Shown: positions 40,589 to 52,523, counted from the stretch's first letter. The stretch: DNA of 64,000 bases from Setaria digitata (GCA_003640385.1 RCAB01000012.1:124001-188000); one strand, 5' to 3'. Numbers and translations are program-made. Notes: generated by a model from the letters alone, not told the origin.

Positions 40589-43500
40589 ATGGACGGTTTG
40601 AAAGTTTTTCTCTGGATTGGTGCAGTGGGATGTCTCAGCCTGGACGGCAAGAGAGTGGAGCCCACACGACCCGCGAATCCGCGGGGCGAAGAAAGTGCCT
40701 GGTCTAGTGGGAAACACTCTGAGCAGGTATTGTTGCTTGTTCTCTTCAGCTTTACAATAGTTTGCTTTACCTGTCTAAGAAATTCAGGTGTTGACCAGGA
40801 TGTGCTTAATATACGTTTGTTGTGGGCTATAGCTAGGCAGCTTTTATATCTCTTCAAAGGATATATCACTGACAAGAATAGGTATAAAGTATTAAGTTAA
40901 GGTAATCATCATTAAAAAATGAATGGAAAAATGGAGTTCGTGCAACTTACAAGAGAATGAGATCCGACAGTAGAGCTATGGATTTCCAGTATTTGAAATT
41001 TCAAACATTTATTTAAGGGCGATGTTTTGGTACGGTTATCGATTGGTAAGTTGTTGGGCCAGAAAGTCACAGTGTATAATGTGCCGTGGACTCCCAATCG
41101 TGATCCAGTGGAGCAGATCCGGCACGACTGGATTCATTTTGAACCAAACCCAGTCGCTATAATAAACAACATTACTATTATGACATTTTTAGGTATTCCT
41201 TATGCTGAACCACCGATTTCGCAGAGAAGATTTAAGGTGAATTTGTCAGCTCACTTTTTATGCAAAGTTTTTTATGCTTGTAGATTAGATTGAACGATAA
41301 GCCTTTTAGCGTAAGTAGTCTGAAGTACGAGATTATTAAAACAGGAAATAAACATGGTGCAGTGGATTAATCAAGAGTGCATTCAGTGAATATGGTTTTT
41401 TTTGATTTTTCTGTAGTTATTGGAATGAGTACAAGTACATGTTTCCAGAGTTGAGCGATTCTATTTTTCTTGCTCTATAGTCAATATTTTTTGGGCATGA
41501 ATTTCTTATCTTTTATTTTTCAGCTTCCACAGCTTCTTACCGAACTTCCTGGGGAGCAGCCGTATACAGCATTTCAGTATCCACCGTCATGCGCACAAAA
41601 CGTTGAAGCTCGACCAACTTTATTTATTAACGACCCTTATCCTTTTCGTGTCAGTGAGGATTGCCTCTATCTCAATATATTCACTCCCAGTGTTCGTAAT
41701 TTTGTTATGGATTTATAATTTGTTTTAAGAAGGCAGGGCTTCCTTTTTACCTTTCCTGTCGTTGTCCAGCTACAAAATCATCCATTGCATGGCGCATAAC
41801 ATCGGTATTGTGCCATTATTTATTTGCGACGACCTAAATTTACTTCAGTAGTGCATGATTTTTTTCCAATCATATATCTCATTCCAGATATCGCTTGGTG
41901 GTATGCCTGTTATCGTTTTTTTTCACGGCGGCAATTTTCAAACTGGCTCGTCTAGTGAGTGGCCTGGCCAAGTGTTGTCTTCTAGGGGTATCGTTGTCGT
42001 TACTGTTAATTACCGTCTCGGTGCTTTTGGTTTTCTAAGTTTTGGCGACAAGAACACCGGCAATTACGGTTTGGAGGTTTCTTTTGTACTTTGTCATTCT
42101 GCATCGCATCGTTTGATATAAAGTAGTTCATTTACGTAAAGTCTTCATATATTGTGAGTTTAATTTCCAGAAAATATGGAGCTTGATAAGAGTTTTTAGT
42201 TTGAATTATATTTAGGATCAGAGGATTGCTCTGCAGTTCGTGCAACATCATATAGCTTCTTTTGGTGGTGATCCAAGACAAGTGACGATAGTTGGACATG
42301 ATGCCGGAGCAGTTAGCGTTGGTTTACACATGCTATCACCATTTTCAAAGAGTATTACTTTGTTTACTCTTTTTAATTTTTTGTCTGTAATGGTGCATGT
42401 CTAACTTCATTTTACATTCAGATTTATTCCGAGCAGCTGTTGCAATGTCTGGAGCCGAAGTTTCATATCATTCAACTATTGGTAAACCTGCTCTTGCGTT
42501 TAATAATACTATAAAATTAGGACGATATTTGGGTTGCACGCAACCTGTTGCAAAGCATGTTTGGGATTGCATATTGACTCGATCGACAAACGACATCATA
42601 CAAGCTGTTCAGACAATACCAGTAGGAACCGTTCAGATTTTTTTCTGAGTTGCAACTATCGTCAATTTCATCCACTTCTTGCTTTGATTATGATGCATGA
42701 CTATGCGACAAAATCGTCAAATATTCGCGTGCGGTGCTGCTTTTTCCTCGTCACTTTCTAAGCATTAAAATATTCATGTTTGGATGGATTACTAATGTTT
42801 TGAGAGTGATACCTATGGATTCTTCTGTCTTTGAATAGGATGCTTAAGCAGATGTTGTGGAAAAATTTTTTACTGGGCAGCTACTTTTTTGTTCGATTTT
42901 TGAATGCCTATTGTTTAAATGAGAACCTTATAGGTGGAATACAATCGTTACCTCTTTTTACCGCATATCGATGGTCGGTTCATTCCGGCGCATCCATTGT
43001 TGCTTTTGAATTCTGTTTCTGCTGGTACCATAGATTATCCGTCTGCAGTGCCCTATTTAACTGGTTTCAATAAGGATGATGGTTCTGAGGTAAATTATTC
43101 ATTCTCTAGATTTTAAGGGGTTGAATCAGGATAGTGTGTAGCAGAGTGGTTAAAGAAGCTGTTCCAATTTGCGGGAAGTAGGGTTCGGGTCGAGTCGGAC
43201 TCTTCGTAGTGTGGTTGACAACGGAGCACAGTGATGGTACCATCTTTCGGGTCTGATAACTGATGAAAGTGACCAAACTGAGTGCTTCGAAATCTTTCCT
43301 TATCTTTGTGTTGGTAAAATATAGTGTTAACAATCCATCTGCTTTTAATCATTTTGGGTTTTATATCTCTCAATCAGAATGCTTGTCAAATCTTCTTAGT
43401 TCACATTGTTGCATACGATTAGGTAATTTGAAAGATATATTCACCTCCATACTTAGCGGCAATATTGTTTTCTTTTTTCCAAGATTACCACATTTCTTCC

Positions 43501-45590
43501 GATGTTTTATTTATAGATATTACTTGAAAATCGACTTTTGGGTGAGTTTAACGACTTCGTATCGGTCGATCAAGAGTACCTTAAAAATTACATACTTGAA
43601 TATGCTTTTCGCCATAACTACACAACAAATCGTGAAGCAGTAGTGGAGGCAATTATTGATCATTATACTTACTGGCCAGATACCTCGGATGAGAATGCGA
43701 GAAAGAGAGAATTCATTAATGTGTGTTGATTTGTTTTCTTGTTTGACACAAACTATTTTTGAAATGTTCTGTATTTTATTTTTTGAGTCTTGAACTTGAC
43801 ATTTCATAGTGTCTGGAAGGTCTATGCCACTTGTAACCAATCTGAGTTACTGGTTTTGCTTATTTTAGAACATTTTTGTAAAGTATTTTTCGGAAAAGAG
43901 CTCAATATTATCATCATATTTTTGACTTCTTTTGTTAAACATATTTTAGGTAAAGACCCATGAAGTGTTTAGAAACATGGCGTATTATAATTTTTTTTTT
44001 TCTTTAGATGCTAACCGATGCATATTATGTTGCTCCTATAAGTCTCTCTGCACACTTGCATTCTGCTGCCGGTTCACAAGTTTTCATGTATGCCAATAAT
44101 TATGAATTTGGCCGGGGTTCCGGTAATCGATCTTTCCCAAGTTGGATGAGTTCGTTTTTTTCTGGTTTTGATTTTTTGTACATTGATATTTGTCGTTTCC
44201 CTCAGTTTTTGAAAGACGTTCGTTTGTTCTTGCAGTTTAGATTAAAAAAATGATTAAGTTCTCTATGTTATTCATATATATAAAAAATTTTATAATGTGT
44301 AGGATGAAATTATGTGAGGACTTAGTATCCTTTACGGTTAATAAACCGTTCTTACATACAGTCATCCCTACATCATTGTTATTGGTTCATGGAGGCCATT
44401 TCAATCCTAGTCATATCTAGTAAGTTGGGTATATCAAGCTTTTCTAGGCAACACTTCACTATACTTATTTACTTGTAGTAAAATTTATATTAAAATTACA
44501 GGCGTTTGCCATGACTGTGACTTATATTTGTTGTTTGGTTTCCCGTATATGCCGAAAAATTTGTTACCGAAATATTTTGAAAGCATAACGTGGACAGATG
44601 CCGATCGAAATGCCAGCCAGCTTTTAACATTTGTATTTCGGCAGTTTGCCATGTATAAGTATGTCACTTCCTGTTTCTGTGCTATTAATTATAATTTTCT
44701 AAAAATTGCTATTATGCTCCTTTGAAAATTTATCGAGAGGTTCGAAGTTAAATTTTCATCATTTATCATTGTGGTATCATTATATATCTTAATAGTTTGC
44801 CTTTTGAACTAATTGTCCATGGGGACATTTCAGCCCCTGTTTATTGGTTTATTAAGAAAGGATTTTTGCGAAAAGCGGTTTTTTTTTTTTTTTTTTTCAG
44901 GAATCCAAACATCCCAACTGATTCGACTTGGTTACCCTTTGAGCCGCGGCGGCATTGGTACCTCAACTTCAATTACTCGTTGTACTTTGATTTTACCAAG
45001 CTTGGTGTATTAGAACGCGATTATCGCTGGAAATCTGTGTCCTTCTGGAATATATATATCCCTTCGGTTAGTTTTTAGTTTTGGTAGATACGATTCATGC
45101 AGTTCTGTCTTTAACTGTTTCATTTTTTCTAATTTATGGAGAAATGTTTCATGAAAAGTAAAAGTTAATTGTTATTTTGCTTTCGGTCTTAGGGTGGTTC
45201 AGATTTCTACTGCTAGAAGAGTTTTTTTTTTTTGTATTAATATAAGCAGCTTAGAGTTAAAATTATTTATATCTTGATTTATTAATTTCAGCTACAGTTG
45301 GCTGTGTTGCATTTTTGTCATCCTTTGGTTTTTTTCAGCTGGTCCAGTATATGACCACCACAACTTCACCTCTCGAAGTTAAAATTCGGAAAGAATTGGT
45401 GGCTTATCAAATAGCACTTAGTATCACTATATGTATATTGTTTGGAGTTCTTGTTTTAATGTGCCTTTTTGCATATCAGTTGTTTGAGGGGAATCCGAAA
45501 CAAACTGCGAAGGAACTAGATCGCAGAAGTTTGGTACATAATGCGGATCGTCACTTTCCCCTACAGTTCAGTCAGGAATCGTCTTTGTAA
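40589..45590 (+). CDS. Single-pass membrane carboxylesterase-like protein (gliotactin/neuroligin type), active-site Ser lost
   Basis: Twelve exons join in phase to 708 residues: 40589-40726, 41018-41236, 41524-41691, 41888-42076, 42216-42351, 42422-42621, 42934-43089, 43517-43720, 44008-44149, 44502-44658, 44901-45066 and 45339-45590. It starts with a signal peptide ([17 protein letters not shown]). The alpha/beta-hydrolase domain has [23 protein letters not shown] and [10 protein letters not shown]. At the nucleophile elbow the usual GxSxG reads GHDAG (Asp267). The acid-loop (KDDGS) and His-loop (CHDC) counterparts remain. A transmembrane helix (about residues 651-674) and a 32-residue cytoplasmic tail end the protein. 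Serine loss makes catalysis unlikely. Related cholinesterase-like adhesion proteins act at junctions and synapses. C. elegans glit-1 is my best guess for the orthologue, but nlg-1 cannot be excluded without alignment. Confidence 0.9.
43130..43290 (+). repeat. tRNA-derived SINE-like element (degenerate A and B boxes) in an intron
   Basis: In the 427-bp intron after the 42934-43089 exon there is a tRNA-like segment. An A-box-like TAGCAGAGTGGTTAA is at 43139-43153, and a B-box-like GGTTCGGGTCG is at 43192-43202, about 50 bp apart as in tRNA genes. The segment is distinctly more GC-rich than the surrounding intron. I cannot fold a convincing cloverleaf with a matched acceptor stem, so this is more likely a tRNA-derived retroelement fragment or tRNA relic than a working tRNA gene. 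Confidence 0.45.
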
Positions 45591-46091
45591 TGTATTTTTA
45601 TTGATGCTTTTCCAGGGATTCTTGTATATTTGTATCTATATCATCTGTGTTGCAGTGTAAATAGTTAGTTCATGTTAGTTCGTACTATATGATGTTACAT
45701 ATTTGTAGTGATCTCCTTCACTTAATTCCATTCATATCTGATTTTGTTACTGCCATTCATTTCACTTATGGATTATGCAGAGACTCAATTTTGCTCAAAT
45801 TGTTTTATATGTTTGTAAATATTACCTAAAATTTAGATCTTTCGTATTTATTGTAATAGTGGAATAAACTGCTTAAAAGGTGTGGAAATTGTGGAATGCT
45901 TTAAATTTGCTTTAAAGGCATAAAAAATACTTATATAAATTTTTACTATTGTACTATAAATATATTTTTATCATGAAATATAATTTCTATTTAAAAATTT
46001 TTAGTATTAGAAACTGAGAAGTTTTCATTCGTAATTTGAACTTGTTTCTCGTGACTAAAATATTGGCAAATTTTACTAGGGCCCAAATACA
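45591..46091. other. Short intergenic gap, esterase-like gene to RPL23A
   Basis: A 0.5-kb AT-rich gap between two plus-strand genes. It contains the esterase 3' UTR with an AATAAA at 45863-45868, then the RPL23A promoter or trans-splice region. Nothing else is seen. Confidence 0.5.
45863..45868 (+). terminator. Polyadenylation signal of the esterase-like gene
   Basis: A canonical AATAAA lies about 275 bp after the stop codon at 45590 and is followed by AT-rich sequence. It is the first perfect hexamer downstream. Confidence 0.55.
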
Positions 46092-46898
46092 ATGGCACCG
46101 AAGCAGATTTCGAAAAAAGGTGGTATTGGAGTTGATAAAGGAGAAAAAGGTATTCATTTTGCTTTTTGCAGATATTTTTTCGTTAAGTGGCTGCTTTTTT
46201 ATGTCATTTGATCATTTAAAGGTGATTTACAGGAACTAATAAGACAAAAGTGACGAAGGCGTTGGATGCTAAAAAAAAAGTGGTAAAAGGACATTTCAAA
46301 GTCCACAAGAAGGGGGTGCGTGTTTTTTTGTTGCTTATCATTAAGTAATTTAGTTCGTATGTTTTTTTGACTAACTAAATTCCTTTTTCTGGGGTTTCAG
46401 GTCAGGACATCTGTGCACTTCCATAGGCCACGTACACTGACTTTACCGAGGTCACCGCGATATCCACGAAAATCCGTTCCTAGGCGTGAAAAGCTGGATG
46501 CATATGCTATTATTAAGCACCCATTGACAACGGAGTCAGCAATGAAAAAGATTGAAGATACAAATACATTGGTTTTTATCGTCGATATCAAATCAAATAA
46601 GCCACAAATACGATTAGCAGTCAAAAAACTTTACAATATCGATGTGCAAAAGGTATATTCTGTTTATAGAAGTAAATTTGATAGTTCTCTATTTTAATTC
46701 TTTATGGCAAAAGTTCCTTTCTCGTCATTTTGAATCCATGTTTATTTCCGATTTTTACTTGTTGTGTGGTGCTAAAATTGATGTTTCTCACTCCAGGTAA
46801 ATACGTTGGTGACACCAAATCATGAGAAGAAGGCTTACGTACGTCTGGCACCTGACTATGACGCACTCGATGTTGCAAATAAAATTGGCATTATTTGA
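46092..46898 (+). CDS. RPL23A: 60S ribosomal protein L23a (uL23)
   Basis: Four exons join in phase to 164 residues: 46092-46149, 46233-46315, 46401-46652 and 46797-46898. It belongs to the large ribosomal subunit, near the exit tunnel, where uL23 docks SRP and nascent-chain factors. The basic N-terminal extension is rich in Lys ([12 protein letters not shown]). The conserved uL23 core has [38 protein letters not shown] text, [12 protein letters not shown] and [13 protein letters not shown], ending ..[14 protein letters not shown]. Very high conservation makes the exon boundaries secure. The intergenic distance to each neighbour is under 0.52 kb. Confidence 0.97.
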
Positions 46899-47357
46899 AT
46901 TGTTTTGTCAGACTTTGTTGTGCAGTTCATTATTACTTTTATATATGAATAAATGCAGTGTTGATATTTTGTTGCTTAGCTCTGTGGGATCCACCTTTAA
47001 ATTTACCTGCTGCGTTATGTTTGTCTGATAAGACTTTAATGAGTTGTTTAGGAATTAAAAGTCTTTATTTTCTAGAGATTCTTGCATAATGGGGGAAGGC
47101 CTGTGCGTATATTGCATTTAATACGGTAATAGGGGAGTGTTTTGAGAATGAATTCTGTCGATTGACTTTTCGCCAGCTCTATCACGTCTCGTTACCTTCA
47201 TTACCTATTTAACGGAAGTTGGGAGAAGCCTTTTAGTCTGTTGGATAAGCTGCTAACGTAAAATAAGTGGTTTTGACGAACTGCAAGTTCAGCTCTGTTC
47301 TGCTCCACAGGTAACCAACTGCAAGCGTTGCACTTGTGTTTGTAGTAGAGATAACTG
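46899..47357. other. Short intergenic gap, RPL23A to GEMIN7
   Basis: A 0.46-kb gap between two plus-strand genes. Apart from the RPL23A polyadenylation signal there is no recognisable feature. A minus-strand open frame at 47201-47488 overlaps GEMIN7 and is a shadow. Confidence 0.5.
46948..46953 (+). terminator. Polyadenylation signal of RPL23A
   Basis: AATAAA 50 bp downstream of the RPL23A stop codon, which fits the short 3' UTRs of ribosomal protein genes. Confidence 0.7.
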
Positions 47358-47852
47358 ATGATTCCTGCAATAGTGAAAGAGGAATCGGAAGTCGGTGAGT
47401 CGATACTTTGTGGTGATACTACGGAACAGAAACAAAGGGCAGAATTGAGGGAGCGCTTCCTGAGATTGATGTCTTTTTTGGGAGGCAAACAGGTTTGTTT
47501 ATTTCACTTGAGGAAAGTCATCGTAGCTGTTTTTATTGAAGTCGGCTAAGACAGTAGCTATGTTATTTATATAAGAGCCTCTATAATTCATTTTGCCATG
47601 AATAAGTAAGACTTTTTACACCTGGAATTGTTTGAAAGTGCGACATGACTTCAGATAGAACTGGACATGCATGAACGCACTCATGTGACCGGAAAATTTG
47701 CTGCAGTTAAAGCAGACCAAACGCATTACATCGTTGACGCGCTGATTACCCCAATCGGTGTCATCGATCATGCTATTTTGAGGATGAATGATACAGTTGT
47801 TATCTCAACTGATGATATAAGTGACCTGCCAGATTTCAAGTTCTCTGTTTAG
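47358..47852 (+). CDS. GEMIN7: Gemin7-like SMN complex protein
   Basis: Two exons, 47358-47492 and 47655-47852, encode 110 residues. Gemin7 is an Sm-fold protein that pairs with Gemin6 in the SMN complex, which loads Sm rings onto snRNAs. The helical entry segment AELRERFLRLMSFLGG resembles the human ALRERYLRSL segment. The Sm-like strands follow: HERTHVTGKFAAVKAD, VDALITPIGVIDHAILR (human has a TPIGVQAEALLR segment) and DTVVISTDD. Length fits the family (human about 131). The stop TAG is followed two bases later by AATAAA. Assignment rests on short motifs, so a related Sm-fold protein is the alternative. Confidence 0.82.
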
Positions 47853-48327
47853 TGAATAAAAAGTATGATTTTGTTTTGTAAGGAAAATGTCTTTGCCTTC
47901 AGTGAAAACCAAATAAAAAAAAAAATATTTATGATTGCTGGGAAGTGCATGTGTAAAGTTAAGTTGTTCTGCGCAAGCAGAAGTGTATGTCTTTGAACAA
48001 TATTCCAATTTCTCTAAATTCAATTAATCTCAATGGACATCCTAGCATCGGCAGCAAGAACGTAAAAGTAAATAAAAAAGCAGACATCAAGGAAACCAGT
48101 GTAAATTGAATTTTAATGGGTCTCAAATACCGCCAAGTTTAACATCGCGCTCTAGTGCTTTTTCCCTAAATTGCAGCCTAGCGAAAGTTCTTCTCCATCG
48201 AGTTTACTATTCAGCAAAAAAATAAGTCACTAAGAGCGGTGATTAAGTTGATGTGCAATTTTCTACTTCAAAAGTCTACGAGGGAAGGTACTGGTGCAAG
48301 ATGCTTTTATATGAGTGTTGCAAATGT
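47853..48327. other. Convergent gap, GEMIN7 / PAF acetylhydrolase
   Basis: A 0.47-kb AT-rich stretch between facing 3' ends. No further gene or structured element is recognised. Confidence 0.5.
47855..47860 (+). terminator. Polyadenylation signal immediately after the GEMIN7 stop
   Basis: AATAAA starts two bases after the TAG stop, implying a 3' UTR of only about 15-30 bases. A run AATAAAAAAAAAAT near 47911 contains another candidate. Confidence 0.6.
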
Positions 48328-50821
48328 TTATATGGAAAATTTCGTCCCCACAGTAACGATGTTATCATATTCTAACAGATTAAAAATTGCAATATTAGGA
48401 TGTTCACAATAATATTTCAGAAAGTGCCCACTCAACTCAACCATTGCTTCAGCGCACTGCACCGGATCGCACAAACCTTGTATGCCCAACCAACGGCAGA
48501 GCATTTTCGGAATCAAGAACGGGAAATCTGTGAAAGAGTAATGCACTGCTTCACTGAAAGTGAAAACTGTTGCAGTCTTTGTCAAAAAGAGCATCCAAAA
48601 GTGCCACACATGGTTTTGATCGGGAAATTTATAGCAAGTGGGACAGGAAAAACCTGTTGCTTTCACTCTTTTTTTTTGCTCCCTCTCACCACTCATCCAT
48701 TCTGAACCAATAGGAATTTTGACTGAATTTCGGAAATTTCTTTTTAAAGTTTACTTAAATGTAAGTAAAACGCTGCGTTTTGAACTTTCGATGACTCGTA
48801 ACATGTCTTTCACGTTTGCCTCCCACTGGAAGTTTTCTGCATTCATGAACAAAACCGGTTGCCGAACTTGTGTAAGCAATTCTTTTTCAATAGGAAACAT
48901 CCACCCATCGAGCACCACGGCAGCCTAGAAATTCAAAATTAGTATAATTACTTTATCAAGTGTGAAAATTTCCCGTTACTGAAAAATCAACCCACAAAAA
49001 AGTCAGTAGAAGAAGCTGCTGCTGCAATAGCTGTTGCTCCGCCAAATGAATGACCAGCAATACATATTCTGCTCATATCTAAGCGACCCTAAAAATTTCT
49101 AAATATTCCCAATGGGTTGAAACATTTCTGTGCAATCTCGACTCTAAACTAAATTTAAAAAATCTGTAAAAGATACTGAGTTGCATGACACGAGCTAAAT
49201 TTTTTTGAAACTTGCTTGAATTTTTTTTTTGAAACGAATAGAGTGGAATTTATTCTTACTTTAAACTGTGACCATGCGAAATTATTTCCCAGCAGTAACT
49301 TTTTCTCGATTTTTTTGTCTGAACCATACACCCCCAAATTTAATTCCTCCAGTACATGCAACGTTCTAATACATTCCGATACTCGTTTATGAAGCTGAAA
49401 GAATTGCCTGTTCGAAAACAGCAGTACCTAATTCTGTCAGACCTGTCGACAATTCCTCTCTGTGAAACACATCTTTTTTCTCGTAAAAGGGACCTCCTAT
49501 GAAAAAAAAATGGTAAGAAACTGACAGCTTTATGTTTTACTAAATATTTTTAACTTCTAATTTTCTAGGAATTAACATTTCTACTACGTCACTCACAATA
49601 AATTCGTTCCTCCGTTGTGTGTTGCTTTTCCTCGTTATTCGGATATACGAGCTTCTTAGTTTTATAATTAATATGGTTCAAATTATTGTCAAAGTATTTA
49701 ATAAACAAGGTAAAAAAATACTTGTCCATTTCTTAGTTGAAATTCGTCATCAGCTGACACAAGTTTACGCAGTTTTACCGGCACTTCCACTGTTTCTCCT
49801 GTTTTTTCATCAGTTTTTAACTTATACGTCCAACAAGCCGAACAATCCCTGAAGTACAAATAAATTGGTTTATCGCAAAATATGAAGAAACAGATGTTGC
49901 ATATCATACAGTTACAGAAAGAACCTCACTTGCAATGAATTCCACATCGCATTATTTACTGCTTCAAAGAAAATACCTGTGTTCAATAGCTGCTACGATA
50001 TAACCATGACTTGCAAGAGATGAGCAGTAGATGGAGTAGAAATAACGACACGCTGAAAGGCCGTGAGAAAATATTAAAACTGGATAGTTAGATTCTGCGA
50101 TGTCCAATGCACGGTGCCAATACGCGGGAATTCTGCAAATAACGAGTTATATTGCGAAATCAGGTGGACAAAAGTTAAACGGTAGTCAACTCAGGTTGCC
50201 GAGTCGCTGATCCGGTTTTTTTCCCTCTAAGACTCCTAATTACATTAATGTCAAATTATTTCATATTATCTTCCGGCCAAAACTGCACTTCAAAATTCTT
50301 TTGAAAAGTGAATGTGAACTTGCTTACCCCCAAAGAACATACCTTTTCTTACCAATGAACCATTTGTGTACAAAATGGATCCAAAAGGGCGATGTATCTC
50401 GGTATTCTGCAAGACCATCAATATATTCTTCCCTAGGTAACCATAACGGGTGTTCTGATTCTTCCTGAAAGGAAAACTACATATTTCTAGGTATCATAAA
50501 GTGAGAAATAAGTGCTCTGCTTACAACAGCCTCCCTTGATAATGGTTGCTTATTTTGGCACTTGACATGGATATTCAAATGGATTTAAGCTGTCGATACT
50601 TCATTCTTCGAAATCCAGTTGGAGTTTGGAAATTAACAATTACGAACATCTCGGGGTGAGCTATCGGAAGGATAATAAATTGTCAGCAGAGTGTCATTGT
50701 CATCATTTTCATCGTCGCTAATCATAATTTCGGCACATCCTACTTCACATGTCCCGTTACCAAGACGAGGCAGCACAGAGTCTTCTTCCTGTGTTAATTT
50801 CGATCTCGAGATGCCCATCAT
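48328..50821 (-). CDS. PAFAH2: Type II platelet-activating factor acetylhydrolase
   Basis: Nine exons join in phase to 418 residues: 50648-50821, 50343-50464, 49977-50132, 49722-49848, 49443-49496, 49260-49394, 48996-49088, 48755-48924 and 48328-48553. The enzyme hydrolyses the sn-2 acetyl or oxidised short acyl group of phospholipids. Family text includes [22 protein letters not shown] and the nucleophile elbow AGHSFGGAT. The triad is Ser270, Asp293 (VLDGWMFP) and His348. The spacings of 23 and 55 residues equal those of human PAFAH2 (236/259/314). There is no signal peptide. The start reads MMGISRSK, and a start at the second Met gives an N-myristoylation motif like the mammalian cytosolic enzyme. 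An open stretch upstream (50890-51000) does not join in frame. Confidence 0.93.
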
Positions 50822-52523
50822 ATAACGTAAGCTGAAATTCTCGCTATTACCACTTCAGTTCTCATCGGAAACTTAAACTACTGTCAGAAATTAGATCTTA
50901 CTTCACAGGTCATATCTGAAATAACTCTACGACAGCTTTTTGATTCTGAACTTCCAGCAACGTTTTCACACATTCCAACTACTATCCCCCGCAACTGTAA
51001 TTCATCCAAATGTTGAATTGCAACAAAGATGTGGTAAGAACACATATTCTGACTTGTCGAAATGCGTGGGAATGATTAGTGTAAAGCGAAGACTCATTTG
51101 AAAAGTGAAGAGATAAGAGTGATGATATCGGTATAAGTAAACAGCGAAGCACAAAACTAAAACAGACAGGTGAAGTAGTAAGAATGAAATGATAAAACTT
51201 CTTATCATCGTTACTAAATGATCAGTATTTACCATCGAGAATAAAACCACGAGACTCCGGCTAACCAATAATCAATAAATCAATAAGACCCCTTAACATT
51301 CACAGAGTAGTCCCGTACGAAAAGCCTTGCAAGTAGCCTGCATTTCAGATAGTCTTCATACGTGGTACTAGTATTACTACAATGATACTTCCCGAACCTG
51401 AACCCAATGGGACATATGGTACTACTGCTCGAACGTATAGTGCAACATTTGAATGCATCGCTCTAAAACCTGACGTGTTACTGGACCTGACGTGTGTCAC
51501 GACCTTTTTATGTATAGCACGTGAGGTTACGATATAAACTGCTCGTAGAGACAGAGACTGTCATTGTTTGCTATCTATCATTTGGTGAGTGGGAGGTTCC
51601 GCGGAAAGCTAGTCCGGACGGGGGCATTTCTACGAATGAACAAAGATGGTGACACTGAGGGACCAAAGGTAGCCTGGTTTTACGATGCTAAAATGTACCC
51701 AGGAGTACAATGTAGTGACAGAGATGCTAGCAAAGAGCAAAGATCTGTGAGGGATTTTCGATCTCTAGACTGAAGTAAGGCAAGGAAAGCAGTGAGAGGG
51801 AGAGTAATATTAACTTTAAAATTTGAAGCCTACAGAGCTTTAACGGGATATCTCGTTGACCTTGATTTCTTCTGATTCCGGAAGCAAGGGGTTATTATCT
51901 CACCTTCCCGTGACCTCTCTTTCAGCAATCTCTTATTACGTAAAAAGAACGATTTTTATCAAAATATCTGCAGGGAAAGGGAACAAAGAGTTCATTTTTT
52001 CCATCCAGTTCACAGCAAAAAAAACAGTCGTCGGGTCCACGTACGTCAAACTTTCAAGATTACTCGTACAAATCCCACTTTTTTAGGGAGAAGGGGGGGG
52101 GAGGAGGGGGAGGAAGAATCAATATGTTATAGAAATTCAAAAAACTCGAATTCTTGAGTATTGCAATAGAATTACCAAGTGCACTTGTCGAAATGTTATG
52201 AATCGCACGGTGTTTGATGTAGTTCAAACTGATAGAAACCTGTTTCTTACACAAACCATGATTTCTTTCCACACTAATTGTAACCTCTAAAATTAATTCT
52301 TGTTTTACACAGTTAATTCCATAAACTGGTTTTAGTATGGTTCGATAGATCTTCAATTATTCCTTTCAGAGTTTTTGGACGTCCGAATTGGTAACGACTG
52401 CTCCTTGCAGAGGAAAAGTGGAAAAATTGTTGATAAAAAGTGTTAAAATTTTATTGCTTTTTACATTTTAGAGCTATTTTAATTTTGGTGATAGTTTACT
52501 CTTGCATTTACCATAATTTACAG
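50822..52523. other. Divergent intergenic region, PAFAH2 and UBL-AN1 genes
   Basis: This 1.7-kb region should contain both promoters. A G-rich tract lies at 52086-52115. The segment 51300-51560 is less AT-rich and unexplained, and includes repeated CCTGACGTG words. A possible short upstream exon of the UBL-AN1 gene may sit near 52371-52391. No complete gene is supported. Confidence 0.45.
52086..52115 (+). repeat. G-rich tract, potential G-quadruplex
   Basis: A 30-bp purine tract has four or more G runs, including nine consecutive G (52093-52101), in otherwise AT-rich DNA. It lies between two divergent genes. Confidence 0.6.

Noticed and set aside
40421..40875. Two 98-codon minus-strand frames
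   Set aside because: They overlap the signal-peptide exon of the plus-strand esterase-like gene, which joins in phase to eleven further exons.
43139..43215. Functional tRNA-Leu or tRNA-Ser gene
   Set aside because: The boxes are degenerate and I cannot pair an acceptor stem or find a clear anticodon loop.
43106..43373. Minus-strand frames of 75 and 86 codons
   Set aside because: They lie in the tRNA-like island within an intron and have no protein similarity.
50890..51000. Upstream coding exon of PAFAH2
   Set aside because: It is open in one frame but its donor phase does not match the next exon, and the conserved Met-Gly start lies downstream.
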